From positions 1 to 64,000 of the forward strand of contig VHDE01000012.1 of assembly GCA_016871515.1 (NCBI GenBank): a DNA stretch of 64,000 bases. Reading direction: 5' to 3'. The stretch comes from Verrucomicrobiota bacterium (lineage in GTDB: Bacteria > Verrucomicrobiota > Verrucomicrobiia > Limisphaerales > SIBE01). Below are positions 44,890 through 54,863 of the stretch, in pieces. The position numbers were made by a program, and so were the translations under genes. Within the stretch, counting starts at the first letter, position 1. Every line of letters begins with the position of its first letter. Below the pieces are notes generated by a model. It ran no database searches. It was not told the origin of the DNA and saw only the letters and a list, made by a program, of their open reading frames with translations.

Positions 44890-47180
44890 TGCGCGCTTGC
44901 GCTTCCGCCGTTGCGATTCGGCGGTTCCTTGCCGAGCAAATGTCGCACAAAGAAATCCTGCATCCGTCGCTGGCCGTACGTTCCGCCCATGCCGTGGCCG
45001 CCCCCGGGAATAACGAGCAAATCAAAATCTTTGCCCGCTTTGATCAGCGCGTCTGCAAACCGCAGCGTCGATTCCGGCGGGACGTTCGTGTCCATTTCGC
45101 CGACAATCAGGAACAACTTGCCACGGAGTCGATGGGCGTTGTCGATGTTCGAGCATTCCGAATACTGAGGCCCGACCGGGTAACCCATCCATTGCTCGTT
45201 CCACGAAGCTTTGTCCATGCGGTTGTCATGGCAACCGCATGACGCCACCGCAACTTTGTAGAATTCAGGATGAAACAGCACGGCGCCCGCGGCGTTCTGT
45301 CCGCCGGCGGAATTGCCGTAAACGCCAACGCGCGTCAGGTCCATGTACGGATACTTCGCCGCCGCCGCTTTCATCCAGCGTATGCGATCCGGAAAGCCGG
45401 CGTCCTTGAGGTTCTTCCAACAAACATCGTGAAAAGCTTTCGAACGATTTGCCGTGCCCATGCCATCGACCTTTACGACAATAAAGCCGAGATCGTTCAA
45501 CGACTGATAGCGCGATGCGGCACTGAACGATTTTGGCACAAACGAGCTTTGCGGACCTGCATAAATATCTTCGATGACGGGATATTTCTTCTGCGGATCG
45601 AAGTTCCGCGGCCGGGTAATGATTCCCCAAATATCAGTCTGGCCATCTCGGGCTTTGGCGACGAATACTTCAGGCGCTTCCCAACCAGCCGCTCGCAGAT
45701 CGGCGATGTCCGCTTCTTCCAGCCCGCAAACGCGTTGTCCATCCGAGGCTCGGCGTAATTCATGCACGGGCGCCTTATCGACGCGCGAGAACGTATCGAT
45801 GATATATCGCCGATCGGGTGAGAACTGAATGGTGTGATTGCCGTTGCCTTCTGTCAGTGCAACGAGACCGGTCCCATCAAAATTCACGCGATAGTAATGG
45901 ATGAAGTAAGGGTCTTGGTCTTTGTTTTTGCCGCTGGCTTGAAACCAGACTTGGCGATTCTCCTCGTCAATCCGGTCGATTCCACGCACGACCCAGTCGC
46001 CTTTGCTGATTTGGTTCGCGATCTTTCCTTGTTTGGCATCCACCAGGTAAAGGCGCCGCCAGCCATCCCGCTCGGAGACGTAGATGATATCATCGGTCTT
46101 GTCGAGCCAGTTGACTCTCCTCAGACCTAGACTCTCGGTGTGCGCGGTCCAAATGAACGTCTCGGATATCTCATCAATCAAAAGGCGAGCTTCGCCGGTT
46201 TCCACATTGACTTCGGTGACGCGGAAACGCTGGTGGCCGCGGTCCACTTGTGGATGCGCAACGCGGCGGCCATCGTGGCTCCAACGCAAGCGCGGTGTTT
46301 CCCATCCGTGTTCAAAGCGGTCGATTTCGGGTTTAATCTGCTTCTGTGTTTCCACGTCGAACAGATTCAATTCGTAAGTCGTGAGCTTGTCCCCGGGCAA
46401 TGCATAGGGCCTGCTCTGAAGTTTGGCCCGGCCGCCGCCGCTAGGAGAAGATTGAACCAAATGCACTTCCTTGCGATCACCCGGCTCGATGCGAAAAGCC
46501 GCGATAATCTTGGAATTCCGCGACCATTCAACTCTCCCGTAAGCGAAGCCTTCCTTGCCATCGCGGCTGAGTTGGGTTTCGCCGCCGCCGTCTTTGGTCG
46601 AACGGACGAAGAGATTTTGGTCTTTGACAAAGGCGGACCATTGGCCGTCGGGCGATTTATCGGTGAATCTCCTCGGCTCATTCGCGACTTGAGATTGCTG
46701 TCGACGTCTCGCCGACGGAGGATTCTCGGTCGGATCGTCGCTGAGAAAGCGGCCTGCGTTGTCATCCGTTTTGGCGCACTCGTAAGTTGCCAGATCGCAT
46801 TTCCACATCGCACCGCCGGCCTTGACCACAATGGCTTTGGCGTCATCAGTGAAAGCAATCGAATCGAATGGAAGGCGGTCTGCTTTATATTCGGCTCCCG
46901 CGGCCTTTGTCAGACTAACGGCCAGTTTTTCGTGATCGAACGCCGTCGTGCGCACGCCCCGTTCCGCATCGACCACGATGAACTCTTTGGTGCCAGCACG
47001 GAGATCGTTACGATACCAAAATCGGGTATTGTTCTGAAACCAGCGTGGTGTGATGCGGCTTTTGAAGACGTTGGTATTAGCTTGGCCAAATCCTGAGGGT
47101 TGACCCTGGGCTTCAATCAATAAGTTGCCAAGGAGAATACCGAGCAGGACGCAAATATTGAACTGTGTTATAGCACGCAT
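44877..47180 (-). CDS. S9-family (DPP4/prolyl oligopeptidase-like) exported peptidase
   Basis: A 767-residue protein with a signal (MRAITQFNICVLLGILLGNL, cleavage near IEAQG). The N-terminal two thirds form the DPP IV-type beta-propeller (SPDGQWSAFVKDQNLFVRS, RLRWSHDGRRVAHPQVDRG, DIIYVSERDGWRRLYLVD). The C-terminal alpha/beta-hydrolase domain has the catalytic Ser in VGVYGNSAGGQNAAG, Asp in GEMDTNVPPEST and His in PGGGHGMGG. In DPP IV the Ser motif is GWSYGG, so GNSAGG is a variant subgroup. It removes N-terminal dipeptides or cleaves small peptides outside the cytoplasm. It stands alone. Confidence 0.9.
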   Translation of the reverse strand: MRAITQFNICVLLGILLGNLLIEAQGQPSGFGQANTNVFKSRITPRWFQNNTRFWYRNDLRAGTKEFIVVDAERGVRTTAFDHEKLAVSLTKAAGAEYKADRLPFDSIAFTDDAKAIVVKAGGAMWKCDLATYECAKTDDNAGRFLSDDPTENPPSARRRQQSQVANEPRRFTDKSPDGQWSAFVKDQNLFVRSTKDGGGETQLSRDGKEGFAYGRVEWSRNSKIIAAFRIEPGDRKEVHLVQSSPSGGGRAKLQSRPYALPGDKLTTYELNLFDVETQKQIKPEIDRFEHGWETPRLRWSHDGRRVAHPQVDRGHQRFRVTEVNVETGEARLLIDEISETFIWTAHTESLGLRRVNWLDKTDDIIYVSERDGWRRLYLVDAKQGKIANQISKGDWVVRGIDRIDEENRQVWFQASGKNKDQDPYFIHYYRVNFDGTGLVALTEGNGNHTIQFSPDRRYIIDTFSRVDKAPVHELRRASDGQRVCGLEEADIADLRAAGWEAPEVFVAKARDGQTDIWGIITRPRNFDPQKKYPVIEDIYAGPQSSFVPKSFSAASRYQSLNDLGFIVVKVDGMGTANRSKAFHDVCWKNLKDAGFPDRIRWMKAAAAKYPYMDLTRVGVYGNSAGGQNAAGAVLFHPEFYKVAVASCGCHDNRMDKASWNEQWMGYPVGPQYSECSNIDNAHRLRGKLFLIVGEMDTNVPPESTLRFADALIKAGKDFDLLVIPGGGHGMGGTYGQRRMQDFFVRHLLGKEPPNRNGGSASAHQSQ

Positions 47181-47402
47181 AGATTCATTTGAGATTCTCC
47201 GACTCTTTAGCCGCCGAATCGCTCGTTACCTCCGGTGTCTCGGCACATACCAGAACTTTCGCACTGTCTGGCCAAGCCTGTCTTCTCCCTCTCCTCCATC
47301 CGATGGAGGAGAGGGAGAAGATCGTGCAACGTTCGACTGATCTTGCTGAAGGCTATCTTCGTTCAATATATTCGGTTTGCTGGTTGTTTGAGTGCCGGCA
47401 GG
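47181..47402. other. Intergenic region with a perfect palindrome
   Basis: This stretch lies between the start of the S9 peptidase gene and the end of the ThuA-cytochrome remnant, both on the minus strand. It holds the perfect inverted repeat 47281-47321. The peptidase promoter must lie between the palindrome and 47180. Nothing else is recognised. Confidence 0.5.
47281..47321. repeat. Perfect palindrome with 20-bp arms (TCTTCTCCCTCTCCTCCATC)
   Basis: 47281-47300 and 47302-47321 are exact inverted copies around a single central C. It shares the CCATC-C-GATGG centre with the elements at 44810-44852 and 60791-60845, which defines one family. It could terminate transcription of the upstream peptidase-side reading or the remnant gene, but there is no U-run. 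Confidence 0.85.
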
Positions 47403-50400
47403 TTACTGCTGCGTTTGCGCCAAATACTCCAGCAGCCCCTTCAGGTCATCCGCCGGCAATGGCTCGAGGCCCATCGGCATGATCGACAGTTGCGAACCTT
47501 GCAATGAGGCAATGTCCTTGGGCTGAATCACATGCTTTTGACCGGTCGTGTCGAGAATCTCGACCGACGTTTGCGTTTCGACGTCGAGACGGCCCGAATA
47601 AACCTCGCCGTTTTTGGTCGCGACATTCCAAAGGCGGTAATTAGCCTCGACCGAACGGTTCGGGTCTAGAATTTCGAGCAAGATATCGGCGCGATCACGC
47701 GAGCCAATTCCGGTGAGGTCCGGACCAACCTTTCCGCCTTGGCCATTGAAGAGATGGCACGTCGCGCAGTTCGCTGCATAAACTTCTTTGCCGCGAGCGG
47801 CGTTGCCGCGTTCCTTGGCCAGTGGCAACAGCTTTTTGACGATTTCTTCACGATCCGAAGAGACGCTCCCGCTTGTGGTGGTCGAGAGTCGTTGCGCTCG
47901 GCCGGCGATCATACGATTTGGATTCTGTTTCAACTGCGACCAATGTTCGGCGGCAAGATCGGTTCTATTGATGTGTCCGTCGGCGACCGCATCGAGCAAA
48001 GTTAGCGTCCACTCGGTCCGGCGCATCAAGGCGGCGATCGCCGCGCCCCTGGCTGAAGGCGTGAGCTTGGTCCAATGTTCAATGATCGCTTGACCGGTCG
48101 CCGGACCGCGGGTTTCCGTGAGAGCGTTGACGAACCCCGCGGCTGCCGCAGGAGGAGTCAACAGATCGACTTGCTTGAGGACCGTATCGATCATATCGCG
48201 TTTATCGTCAAGAGCCAAAAGCCGCTTTGCCGCGGCGGCGCGTTCGGTATCAGAGGCGGCCGAATTCGCGATCTGCTGCTTCAACGTTTCAAGAATCGCA
48301 ACCAAGTTCACGCCAAACGCATCAGGCTGTCTCCAGCGCAGCCCCAACGCGAGCAGGCGATCACGCACCGATTCAGGTGTTGCGTCCGTCACGGCCTTGA
48401 GCGTTGCCTTGTCGGTTTCATTGAGGGACGGAACCTTGTCCTGCGGCCATCCCGAAACCAACCCATCGAGAACCACTGCCGCCAGCGTTGGTGAAGCGCT
48501 CTTCAAGGCTGCCAGGATCGACACGACGCTCTCGACCGGGCCGCGTTGTGCGTAGTGGGTTGTCACAACACGTACGACCCGACCAAGTTCTCCGGCTAAT
48601 TCTGATCCGGGCGCCGTCGTCAATTCGATGTCATCAAACCAAGCCGTTCCAGTTGCGCGACCCCACCCGCCGAACAGGCAGTTCACAGTCACTTGCCGCA
48701 TCTGGCCAGAATTGAAATTCAGCTGGACTTGTGTCCAGTCGTTGTCGCCCACAAGCGCCTTTGTCCCACCGCGGACGGGGTCCTGCATCTCATGGATGTT
48801 CAACATCGCGCCACGCGCTCCGCCGATCTTCTGGACATTTTCTGTTTTGATCCAAGCCGTCAGCCGATAATCCGTGCGGGGGCGGACCGGGACCTGCGCG
48901 GACCAACTGACGTCGCCACCTTGCTGCGAAGAAATCTTCACGCTGCGGCTGCCCGTCCGGCCAACGTCCGCGACCGCGAATTCACCGCGCCCACTGTGTG
49001 TTGTTGTCCTCGGTGATGCCGAGCCCCCATGTGTTGTTGTTGCTCGACCGAATGAATTCCAATGCCGAGCCGTCGGGCTTAAACCGAAAGATGCCTTGGC
49101 CGAAGCGCAGTTGTTTGTCGCCGACCGTTCCCTGAAACCCGGAATAACCAACGACGCCCCAAATCCAGTTGTCGAAGCCGTAACGCAAGTTGCTGGCGGT
49201 TGCGTGCGTGTCGCGCATGCTCCAACCCGTGAACAGGACTCGACGTTCATCGGCTTTGTCATCGCCATTGGTGTCTTTAAAGAATTCCGTCTTTCCGGAA
49301 TGGATCACGATCACGCCGCCATTCGCGAAGACAAATCCCGTCGGAATGCTGAGTTGATCGACGAACACCGTGAACTTGTCGGCCTGGCCATCACCATTGG
49401 GGTCTTCGCAAATCTTCAAGCGGTCCCGGCCTTGTCCTTCAGGCTGCAACTCATTTGGATAGTCCACCGTCTCGGCGATCCAAAGGCGTCCACGCACGTC
49501 CCACGCCAGCCAGATCGGCTTGATCACATCCGGTTCCGCTGCAAACAGACTGATGTCGAATTCCGGGAACGCGACCAGGTGTTTCATCGACTCGGCAGGA
49601 TCCAACGGCTTTTGCATCGTGCGAATGGGTTCGCCTTGGGTGCCCCATTGTTCACTGGGCGTGTAGTTTGGCAGCGGCGGAGATTCCACATATTCAAATG
49701 GCTTCAAGCCGGTCCGCGCTTTGAGGCGAGTTGGCCGATGTCCAGCGGATGCCGTTTTCGGCCAGCTTTTGAAATCCGACATTCGACCAAGTGCGTTGGT
49801 CATGTCCCCAGGCGGTGTAAAAGACACGGCCCTTTCCGTGCTCGCGCACCCAGGTCCAAGGCTCGGCGCCTTTGTCGTCGCGACGTTCGGCGAGCACCAG
49901 ACGATTCGTGCCGTGCTTAGTGTGAACGTATGTTTCGTCCCAACTCTCGATTGGCTGAATGTCTTTGAGGACGGGATGATCTGAATGGACAATCGTTTCC
50001 TTAAAAACACCAGTGCCGTGACTCTTGAATTGCGCGCCAACCAATTCGATGTACTTCGTCGAATTGAGGAAGCAGTACGAAGCGCAATGCAACGGAACAA
50101 ACCCTCCCCCCGCCGCGACGAAATCGACGAGGGCTTTTTCCTGGCTTGGAGAAATCTGAGTGTGATTCGCATAGACGAGCAGGCAGTCGTAGCCAGCCAG
50201 CTTGGTTGGATTCAGGTCGTCGAGCGCGTCGGTGTAGGTCAGTTCAATGCCTCGAGGCGCCAGGACCGGTTGCATCTGTTTGAATCGATCGGCGGGGCGA
50301 TGATGTCCGTTGTCGCCCAGGAAAAGGACTCTCAGCAACGGCTGCGCGTGTATCTCGGCTGCTTGTAAGAGCGCGTGCGCACTAAAGCCTAGGAGAATCC

Positions 50401-50437
50401 CAGAGAGATAGGTAGCTCGGAGGATTAAAGTCTTCAT
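47403..50437 (-). pseudogene. ThuA - propeller - HEAT - cytochrome c (PVC-type) protein, decayed by frameshift and deletion
   Basis: Three frames make one typical PVC gene. 50437 down to 49694 encodes a signal and ThuA domain (LLRVLFLGDNGHHRPADRFK, GGGFVPLHCASYCFLNS, GKGRVFYTAWGHDQRTW). Near 49700 the frame shifts into the propeller (FDISLFAAEPDVIKPIWLAW, GRLWIAETVDYPNELQPEG, LRYGFDNWIWGVVGYSGF) down to about 48985 (NNTWGLGITEDNN). A deletion then joins it, in another frame, to a carbohydrate-binding-like module (SVKISSQQGGDVSWSAQVPV), a helical HEAT region and the haem domain CATCHLFNGQGGKVGPDLTG. A full-length protein cannot be made; the C-terminal 500 residues are open. Confidence 0.82.
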
Positions 50438-50930
50438 GTTTTGCGTATGGTGGTTTGGATCGGTTAGCTGCGCTCGCGCTCGGTCCTGGTCCCGTCTGAC
50501 ATAGCCCAGATTTTTCAGTCCATCAATATTTTGGCAACCATCGCAACCTCGCTGCTGCCTGGTTGCGGCAATGTGTCGTCGGTTGAAAATGTTGGACGAT
50601 GCCGAGGCCCTGCCGATTACAAATCGGCGATACGGCAGACTGAAAGTCTGCGCTACGTGACACGTGCAAGACAACAGAATAGAACTCCGCGTTACCAATG
50701 ATGGCCTGCACGCGTTGATGAGCTTCGCCAAGGCTAAAGACACTGCGTCGATGTAAAACTCGCGGTTAATCTGGTCCAATTAACCGGTCTCAGTTCAAGG
50801 GTCACCATGAGCTTCTGCGTATTTGTGTTGAGAATTTTGCCGTCCCTTGCTCCGACGGCGCGGAAGGATTGCATCTCGCGTAATCCCGACTTAGCATGCG
50901 CGCGTTACAACGGAATTCCCGGAGAGTTGC
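50438..50930. other. Divergent intergenic region with double-hairpin repeat
   Basis: About 490 bp without a gene between divergent ThuA and aminopeptidase frames. It contains the element 50590-50660 (separate entry). The rest, including 50760-50930, is likely regulatory for the aminopeptidase gene, but no promoter could be defined. Confidence 0.5.
50590..50660. repeat. Double-hairpin repeat (GCCGATTACAAATCGGC + GCAGACTGAAAGTCTGC), copy 1
   Basis: Two adjacent small hairpins with TACAA and TGAAA loops, GCCGATTACAAATCGGC and GCAGACTGAAAGTCTGC, are joined by GATACG and followed by GCTACG. The same architecture with compensated stems (GCCGGCTGAAAGCCGGC; GCAGAGTGAAACTCTGC) is at 60889-60977. Stem bases change while pairing is kept, which hints at selection on an RNA or DNA structure. 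Confidence 0.75.
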
Positions 50931-52241
50931 ATGAACGACATGACCATTGACCCGCAATTATTCATCGGCAATCGCACGCGATTGAATAACTTGATGCTTC
51001 CCAATTCGCTCGCGGTGTTGAATGCCAATGACATCTATCCCACCAATGCTGATGGCGCCTTCCTTCTCCGTCAGAACGCCGACTTGTACTATCTAACCGG
51101 CATTCGACAGGAGGAGACAATCTTGTTGCTTTATCCCGACGCGCACGAAAAGAAATTCCGCGAAATCCTTTTCTTGCGCGAAACGAACGAGCACCTCGCC
51201 ATTTGGGAAGGGTACAAACTGACCAAGGAACATGCGCGCGAGATTTCCGGAGTTCAGCGGGTCGAATGGCTCTCCCAGTTTCGGCCCATTTTCCACCGAC
51301 TGATGTGCGAATGCGATGACGTTTATCTCAACGCCAACGAACACAAGCGCGCGAGCATCGAAGTAGAAACGCGCGACGCTCGGTTCGTTAAGGATGTGCA
51401 AGCGCGCTATCCTTTGCATCGTTATCAACGGCTGGCCCGGTTCATGCATCGATTGCGCGCCGTTAAATCGGACCTCGAACTCGACGTGATCAAGAAAGCC
51501 TGCGCGTTGACCGGACAAGGGTTTCGGCGCGTGCTGGGCTTTGTGAAGCCCGGCGTGAGCGAAAAGGAAATTGAAGCCGAATGGGCGCACGAATTCATTC
51601 GGCACGGAGGTCTGTTCGCTTATCCACCGATTATCGCTGGCGGCAAGAACGCGTGCATTCTTCATTATGTTGAAAACGACGCCACGTGCCGGGATGGAGA
51701 ATTGTTGTTGCTCGATGTGGCATCGAGTTTCGCCGGCTACAATTCCGATCTGACGCGGACGATTCCAGTGAACGGGCGATTTACGCGGCGGCAAAAGGAT
51801 GTTTACCGGTCGGTTCTGCGCGTGTTTCGCGAGAGCGCGAAGTCGCTGATGCCGGGCAAGCTGCCCAAGGACTGGCAAAAGGAAGCCGAGCAACTGGTGC
51901 AAGAGGAATTGCTGCGCTTAGGACTTCTGAAACCCGCGGAAGTCCGCAAGCAAAACCCGGACGAACCAGCGCTGAAGAAATACTTCATGCACGGCGTTGG
52001 ACACCCGCTGGGATTGGATGTGCATGACGTCGGGATTACGACGGAGCCGATGCAGGCCGGTTGGGTAATGACATGCGAGCCGGGAATTTATATTCCGGAT
52101 GAAGGATTCGCGGTTCGATTGGAAAACGATATTTTGGTCACCGACAGCGGACCGGTCGATTTGATGGCGGATATTTCTATCGAGCCTGAAGAAATTGAGG
52201 AATTGATGAACAAGGACGCTGGACGCAAGCGGTCGAGGTGA
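50931..52241 (+). CDS. pepP: Xaa-Pro aminopeptidase (aminopeptidase P family)
   Basis: A 436-residue cytoplasmic metallopeptidase that removes an N-terminal residue preceding proline. The N-terminal creatinase-like domain has NADLYYLTGIRQEETILLLY. The catalytic pita-bread domain has all five metal ligands: D in LLLLDVASSF, D in YNSDLTRTIPV, H in HGVGHPLGLDVHD, E in TCEPGIYIPDE and E in RLENDILV. Length and order match E. coli PepP. The start ATGAACGACATG at 50931 is supported by a GGAG (GGAGAG) just upstream. Confidence 0.93.
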   Translation: MNDMTIDPQLFIGNRTRLNNLMLPNSLAVLNANDIYPTNADGAFLLRQNADLYYLTGIRQEETILLLYPDAHEKKFREILFLRETNEHLAIWEGYKLTKEHAREISGVQRVEWLSQFRPIFHRLMCECDDVYLNANEHKRASIEVETRDARFVKDVQARYPLHRYQRLARFMHRLRAVKSDLELDVIKKACALTGQGFRRVLGFVKPGVSEKEIEAEWAHEFIRHGGLFAYPPIIAGGKNACILHYVENDATCRDGELLLLDVASSFAGYNSDLTRTIPVNGRFTRRQKDVYRSVLRVFRESAKSLMPGKLPKDWQKEAEQLVQEELLRLGLLKPAEVRKQNPDEPALKKYFMHGVGHPLGLDVHDVGITTEPMQAGWVMTCEPGIYIPDEGFAVRLENDILVTDSGPVDLMADISIEPEEIEELMNKDAGRKRSR

Positions 52242-52257
52242 GCACGAACTTCGCAGG

Positions 52258-52366
52258 ATGATTTTGTCCTCCATGATTTTGTCCCGCTGCTCCGTTCGGA
52301 ATGGAGCAGCGCAACGGGGCTGCAGGGAGCGCGGTGGAAGGACAAAATCATGGAGGACAAATGATG
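52258..52366. repeat. Inverted repeat with TTTGTCCTCCATGATTTTGT arms
   Basis: TTTGTCCTCCATGATTTTGT, then CC, at the left (52263-52284) is answered by GGACAAAATCATGGAGGACA, then AA, at 52338-52359. In between, GCTGCTCC...GGAGCAGC forms another hairpin. The word CATGATTTTGTCTTGGATGA returns at about 54063 in front of the transporter fragment. Confidence 0.8.
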
Positions 52367-52451
52367 ACCGCTGGATTCTGGTCGTCCGCGGACCGCGGCT
52401 CTGTTCGTCCGAGTTAAAGCAAGGTGTGGATTATCAAACCAGCATACGACG

Positions 52452-52599
52452 ATTCATGGAAAGATTTCTCCGAAACAAAATATCGCGCATTGTGCCCATG
52501 AACCGGAGCGCCGCGTTTACGCCCCTTCTGTGTTCGAAGTTCGTGCGACATTGGATGTTGAAGGGGCGTGAACGCCGCGCTCCTGGAGCCTGATTCATG
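52452..52599. repeat. CATGAACC-bounded composite repeat immediately upstream of rhaA
   Basis: The left module 52452-52505 is a copy of 17248-17295. It is followed by GGAGCGCCGCGTTTACGCCC and, inverted, GGGGCGTGAACGCCGCGCTC, ending TGATTCATG at about 52599. The last bases GGGGAGGAG (52599-52606) form the Shine-Dalgarno sequence of rhaA, so the repeat end and the ribosome binding site are adjoining or shared. Confidence 0.75.
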
Positions 52600-52610
52600 G
52601 GGAGGAGCCA

Positions 52611-53876
52611 ATGACTAAAAAACAAACTGAGCGCGCTCTTGCCTTCGTGAGAGATCGATATGGCGAACTCGGCGTCGATGTGAACGAGGCATTGCGCCGT
52701 TTGGCGGCGATTCGCGTCTCACTGCATTGCTGGCAGGGCGACGACGTCGGAGGCTTTGAGGCGTCCGGCAGCGCGCTTGGGGGCGGCTTGGCCGTCACGG
52801 GGAATTACCCTGGCAAAGCTCGCACACCGCAGGAGTTGCGCGCCGATTTGGAACAAGCCCTTGCGCTTATTCCGGGCCGCCACCGCGTGAGCCTGCACGC
52901 GATGTATGGCGAGTTCGATGGCAAGCGTGTGGACCGCGACGAAGTTTCGCCCCAACACTTTCGCAACTGGATTGCATGGGCCAAAGAGAATCGGCTTGGC
53001 CTGGATTTCAATCCGACGTTCTTTGCCCATCCCAAGGCAGCGGACGGCTTCACTTTGGCGCATTCAACCAAATCGATCCGCGAGTTCTGGATCGAGCACG
53101 GACGCCGCTGCCGTGAAATTGGCGCCGCGATGGGCAAGGCCCTCGGCACACCTTGCGTCACTAATATCTGGATTCCCGATGGTTATAAAGATAGCCCGGC
53201 CGACCGGAAAGGTCCGCGCGAACGGCTCGCAGAATCGCTCGACGCCATTTTTCAGAAACCACTCTCCCCGAAGCTAAACGTTGATGCCGTCGAACCCAAG
53301 CTGTTTGGGATCGGCAGCGAAAGCTATGTTGCCGGCTCGCACGAGTTTTATCTCGGTTATGCGATCACGCGAAAGAAGCTGCTTTGTCTCGATGCGGGAC
53401 ACTATCATCCAACCGAAACGATCGCCGATAAAATCTCGAGCGTGCTTCAATATCTTCCGCAAATTTTGCTGCACGTCAGCCGCGGCGTTCGTTGGGATAG
53501 CGATCATGTGGTGACTTTCAGCGACGACCTGCTCTCAATCGCGCGCGAAATTGTAGCGAACGGTTATGTCAGCCGTGTTCACATCGGACTCGATTACTTC
53601 GACGCGAGCATCAACCGTGTGGCGGCTTGGGTCATTGGCGCGCGCAACCTGCTCCGGGCATTACTCGTCGCGTTGCTCGAGCCGACGGAAAGGCTGCGCC
53701 GTCTTGAAGCCGATAGTGACCCGACTGGTCGGTTGGCCTTGATGGAGGAGTTGAAGACGTTGCCTTTCGGAGTGGTCTGGGATTACCACTGCGTCAAGCA
53801 CGGTGTACCCTTGGAAGGCGCATGGATGAAGGAAATTCAGCGGTACGCGAATGAGGTTTTGGCCAAGCGGTCCTGA
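52611..53876 (+). CDS. rhaA: L-rhamnose isomerase
   Basis: A 421-residue cytoplasmic metal-dependent isomerase converting L-rhamnose to L-rhamnulose. Length equals that of E. coli RhaA (419). Clear family stretches are [99 protein letters not shown] and [21 protein letters not shown] strong GGGGAGGAG lies upstream of ATG 52611. With rhaM at 54864 it defines a rhamnose catabolic locus. rhaB/rhaD are not in the window. Confidence 0.95.
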   Translation: MTKKQTERALAFVRDRYGELGVDVNEALRRLAAIRVSLHCWQGDDVGGFEASGSALGGGLAVTGNYPGKARTPQELRADLEQALALIPGRHRVSLHAMYGEFDGKRVDRDEVSPQHFRNWIAWAKENRLGLDFNPTFFAHPKAADGFTLAHSTKSIREFWIEHGRRCREIGAAMGKALGTPCVTNIWIPDGYKDSPADRKGPRERLAESLDAIFQKPLSPKLNVDAVEPKLFGIGSESYVAGSHEFYLGYAITRKKLLCLDAGHYHPTETIADKISSVLQYLPQILLHVSRGVRWDSDHVVTFSDDLLSIAREIVANGYVSRVHIGLDYFDASINRVAAWVIGARNLLRALLVALLEPTERLRRLEADSDPTGRLALMEELKTLPFGVVWDYHCVKHGVPLEGAWMKEIQRYANEVLAKRS

Positions 53877-53888
53877 AACGTTCGATCC

Positions 53889-53964
53889 GGTAGGACAGCG
53901 CGTCTCGCCTGTCTATCCTCTCTTGGTGTGCGCAAATGCTGGACAGGCAGGAGGCCTATCCTAC
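53889..53964. repeat. Palindromic repeat of the GTAGGACAGCGCGTCTC family, after rhaA
   Basis: GGTAGGACAGCGCGTCTCGC, then CTGTC (53889-53913), is answered by GGACAGGCAGGAGGCCTATC, then CTAC (53941-53964). Relatives are at 22271-22350 and 24626-24693. It begins 12 bp after the rhaA stop. Confidence 0.8.
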
Positions 53965-53987
53965 GAAGCCGCCGGTCCCATTGTCAT

Positions 53988-54040
53988 CATGAACCTCATA
54001 GGGGCGGGGACGGCCCGTCCCCGCCCCTATGAGGTTCATG
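53988..54040. repeat. Perfect 26-bp-arm palindrome bounded by CATGAACC/GGTTCATG
   Basis: 53988-54013 and 54015-54040 are exact inverted copies around one central C. The arm starts CATGAACCTCATAGGGGCGG. It uses the same terminal octamer as the long elements at 11219-11434 and 17288-17485, which links this perfect palindrome with the MITE-like family. Confidence 0.88.
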
Positions 54041-54074
54041 GAGAGAACCGAATAAAAAGGCTTCCATGATTTTG

Positions 54075-54290
54075 TCTTGGATGATTTTGTCTTCTCTCGT
54101 CATTAGTCTGGCGAAAATCAGCCTGCCATTGGTGACGATTTACATGTTGGCCGACATTGGCAGTATTGGCGGCGGATGGATTTCTGGCTGGTTCATCAAA
54201 CGCGGCTGGGACATCAACGCCGGACGTAAAACGGCGCTGCTCCTTTGTCCATCGGCTTGTGCCGACACTCGAACCGGTTCGGATTTAGCA
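54075..54290 (+). pseudogene. Internal fragment of an MFS sugar/hexuronate transporter
   Basis: The segment AKISLPLVTIYMLADIGSIG, GGWISGWFIKRGWDINAGRK, TALLLC matches the membrane segment and basic loop of ExuT-type MFS permeases (the pattern Y-x-L-A-D-x-G-S-x-G-G-G-W-x-S-x-x-L-I-K-R-G-W-x-x-N-x-x-R-K-T-A). No start or end of the transporter is present. The frame runs into unrelated sequence after about 54240. Between rhaA and rhaM, this is best read as the scrap of the former rhamnose/uronate permease of the locus. Confidence 0.72.
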
Positions 54291-54330
54291 GCCAGTATGC
54301 AATCAAAGTCGCCCCTTTCCATAAGCCGTA

Positions 54331-54405
54331 CGGAGCGCGGACAGCCTTGTCCGCGCGGTTCGAGCAAACTGATAATAATTCGCGGACAAGGCTGTCCGCG
54401 CTCCG
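54331..54405. repeat. Perfect 25-bp-arm inverted repeat joined to the glpX fragment
   Basis: 54331-54355 and 54381-54405 are exact inverted copies (CGGAGCGCGGACAGCCTTGT, then CCGCG) with a 25-base loop. Its right end abuts the first recognisable codons of the glpX fragment (RLITDGDI), so the palindrome lies at the breakpoint of the lost gene part. Confidence 0.88.
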
Positions 54406-54850
54406 GCTCATTACCGACGGCGACATTACGGCCGCGGTTGCTCCGTCGCTGCCCGATTCGGGTGTGGATCTCTATTGCGGTGTCGGCGGGTCGCCGGAAG
54501 GGATTTTGACGTCAGCAGCGCTCAAGGCGCTCGGTGGCGACATGCAATTGCAAATGTGGCCGCGCGATGACGAGGAACGAGAGCGTTTGGTCGGACAGAT
54601 CACTCCGGACGAACTGAACCGCATTTACACGGTGGACGACATGGTGAAAGGGGATAGTGCAGTCTTCTGCGCGACCGGCATCAGCGACAGTTCGCTGTTG
54701 CCCGGTGTCAAACTGGTTGGGACGAAAGCGATCACGCATTCGATCTTGATGCGCGCCCGCAGCCGCACGGTGCGGTACATCCGCGCCGTGCACGGCCTGG
54801 AAACGAAGACCATTCATCTCCGCAGCGATCAGCAGGACCATAAGCTTTAA
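54406..54850 (+). pseudogene. glpX: C-terminal fragment of class II fructose-1,6-bisphosphatase
   Basis: About 147 residues remain: RLITDGDITAAVAPSLPDSG, VDLYCGVGGSPEGILTSAAL, KALGGDMQLQMWPRDDEERE and DMVKGDSAVFCATGISD. These correspond to the second half of GlpX (about 330 residues), with the substrate phosphate loop. The N-terminal half with the metal-binding Asp/Glu residues is gone and is replaced by the palindrome 54331-54405. The frame is open to the left as far as 54245, so a 201-residue hybrid could be translated, but it cannot be an active phosphatase. Confidence 0.85.
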
Positions 54851-54863
54851 TCGAGAACGGCCT

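Noticed and set aside
44877-47180. Plus-strand frames such as 46140-47096 opposite the S9 peptidase
   Set aside because: Antisense shadows; the minus strand has the full propeller and catalytic triad.
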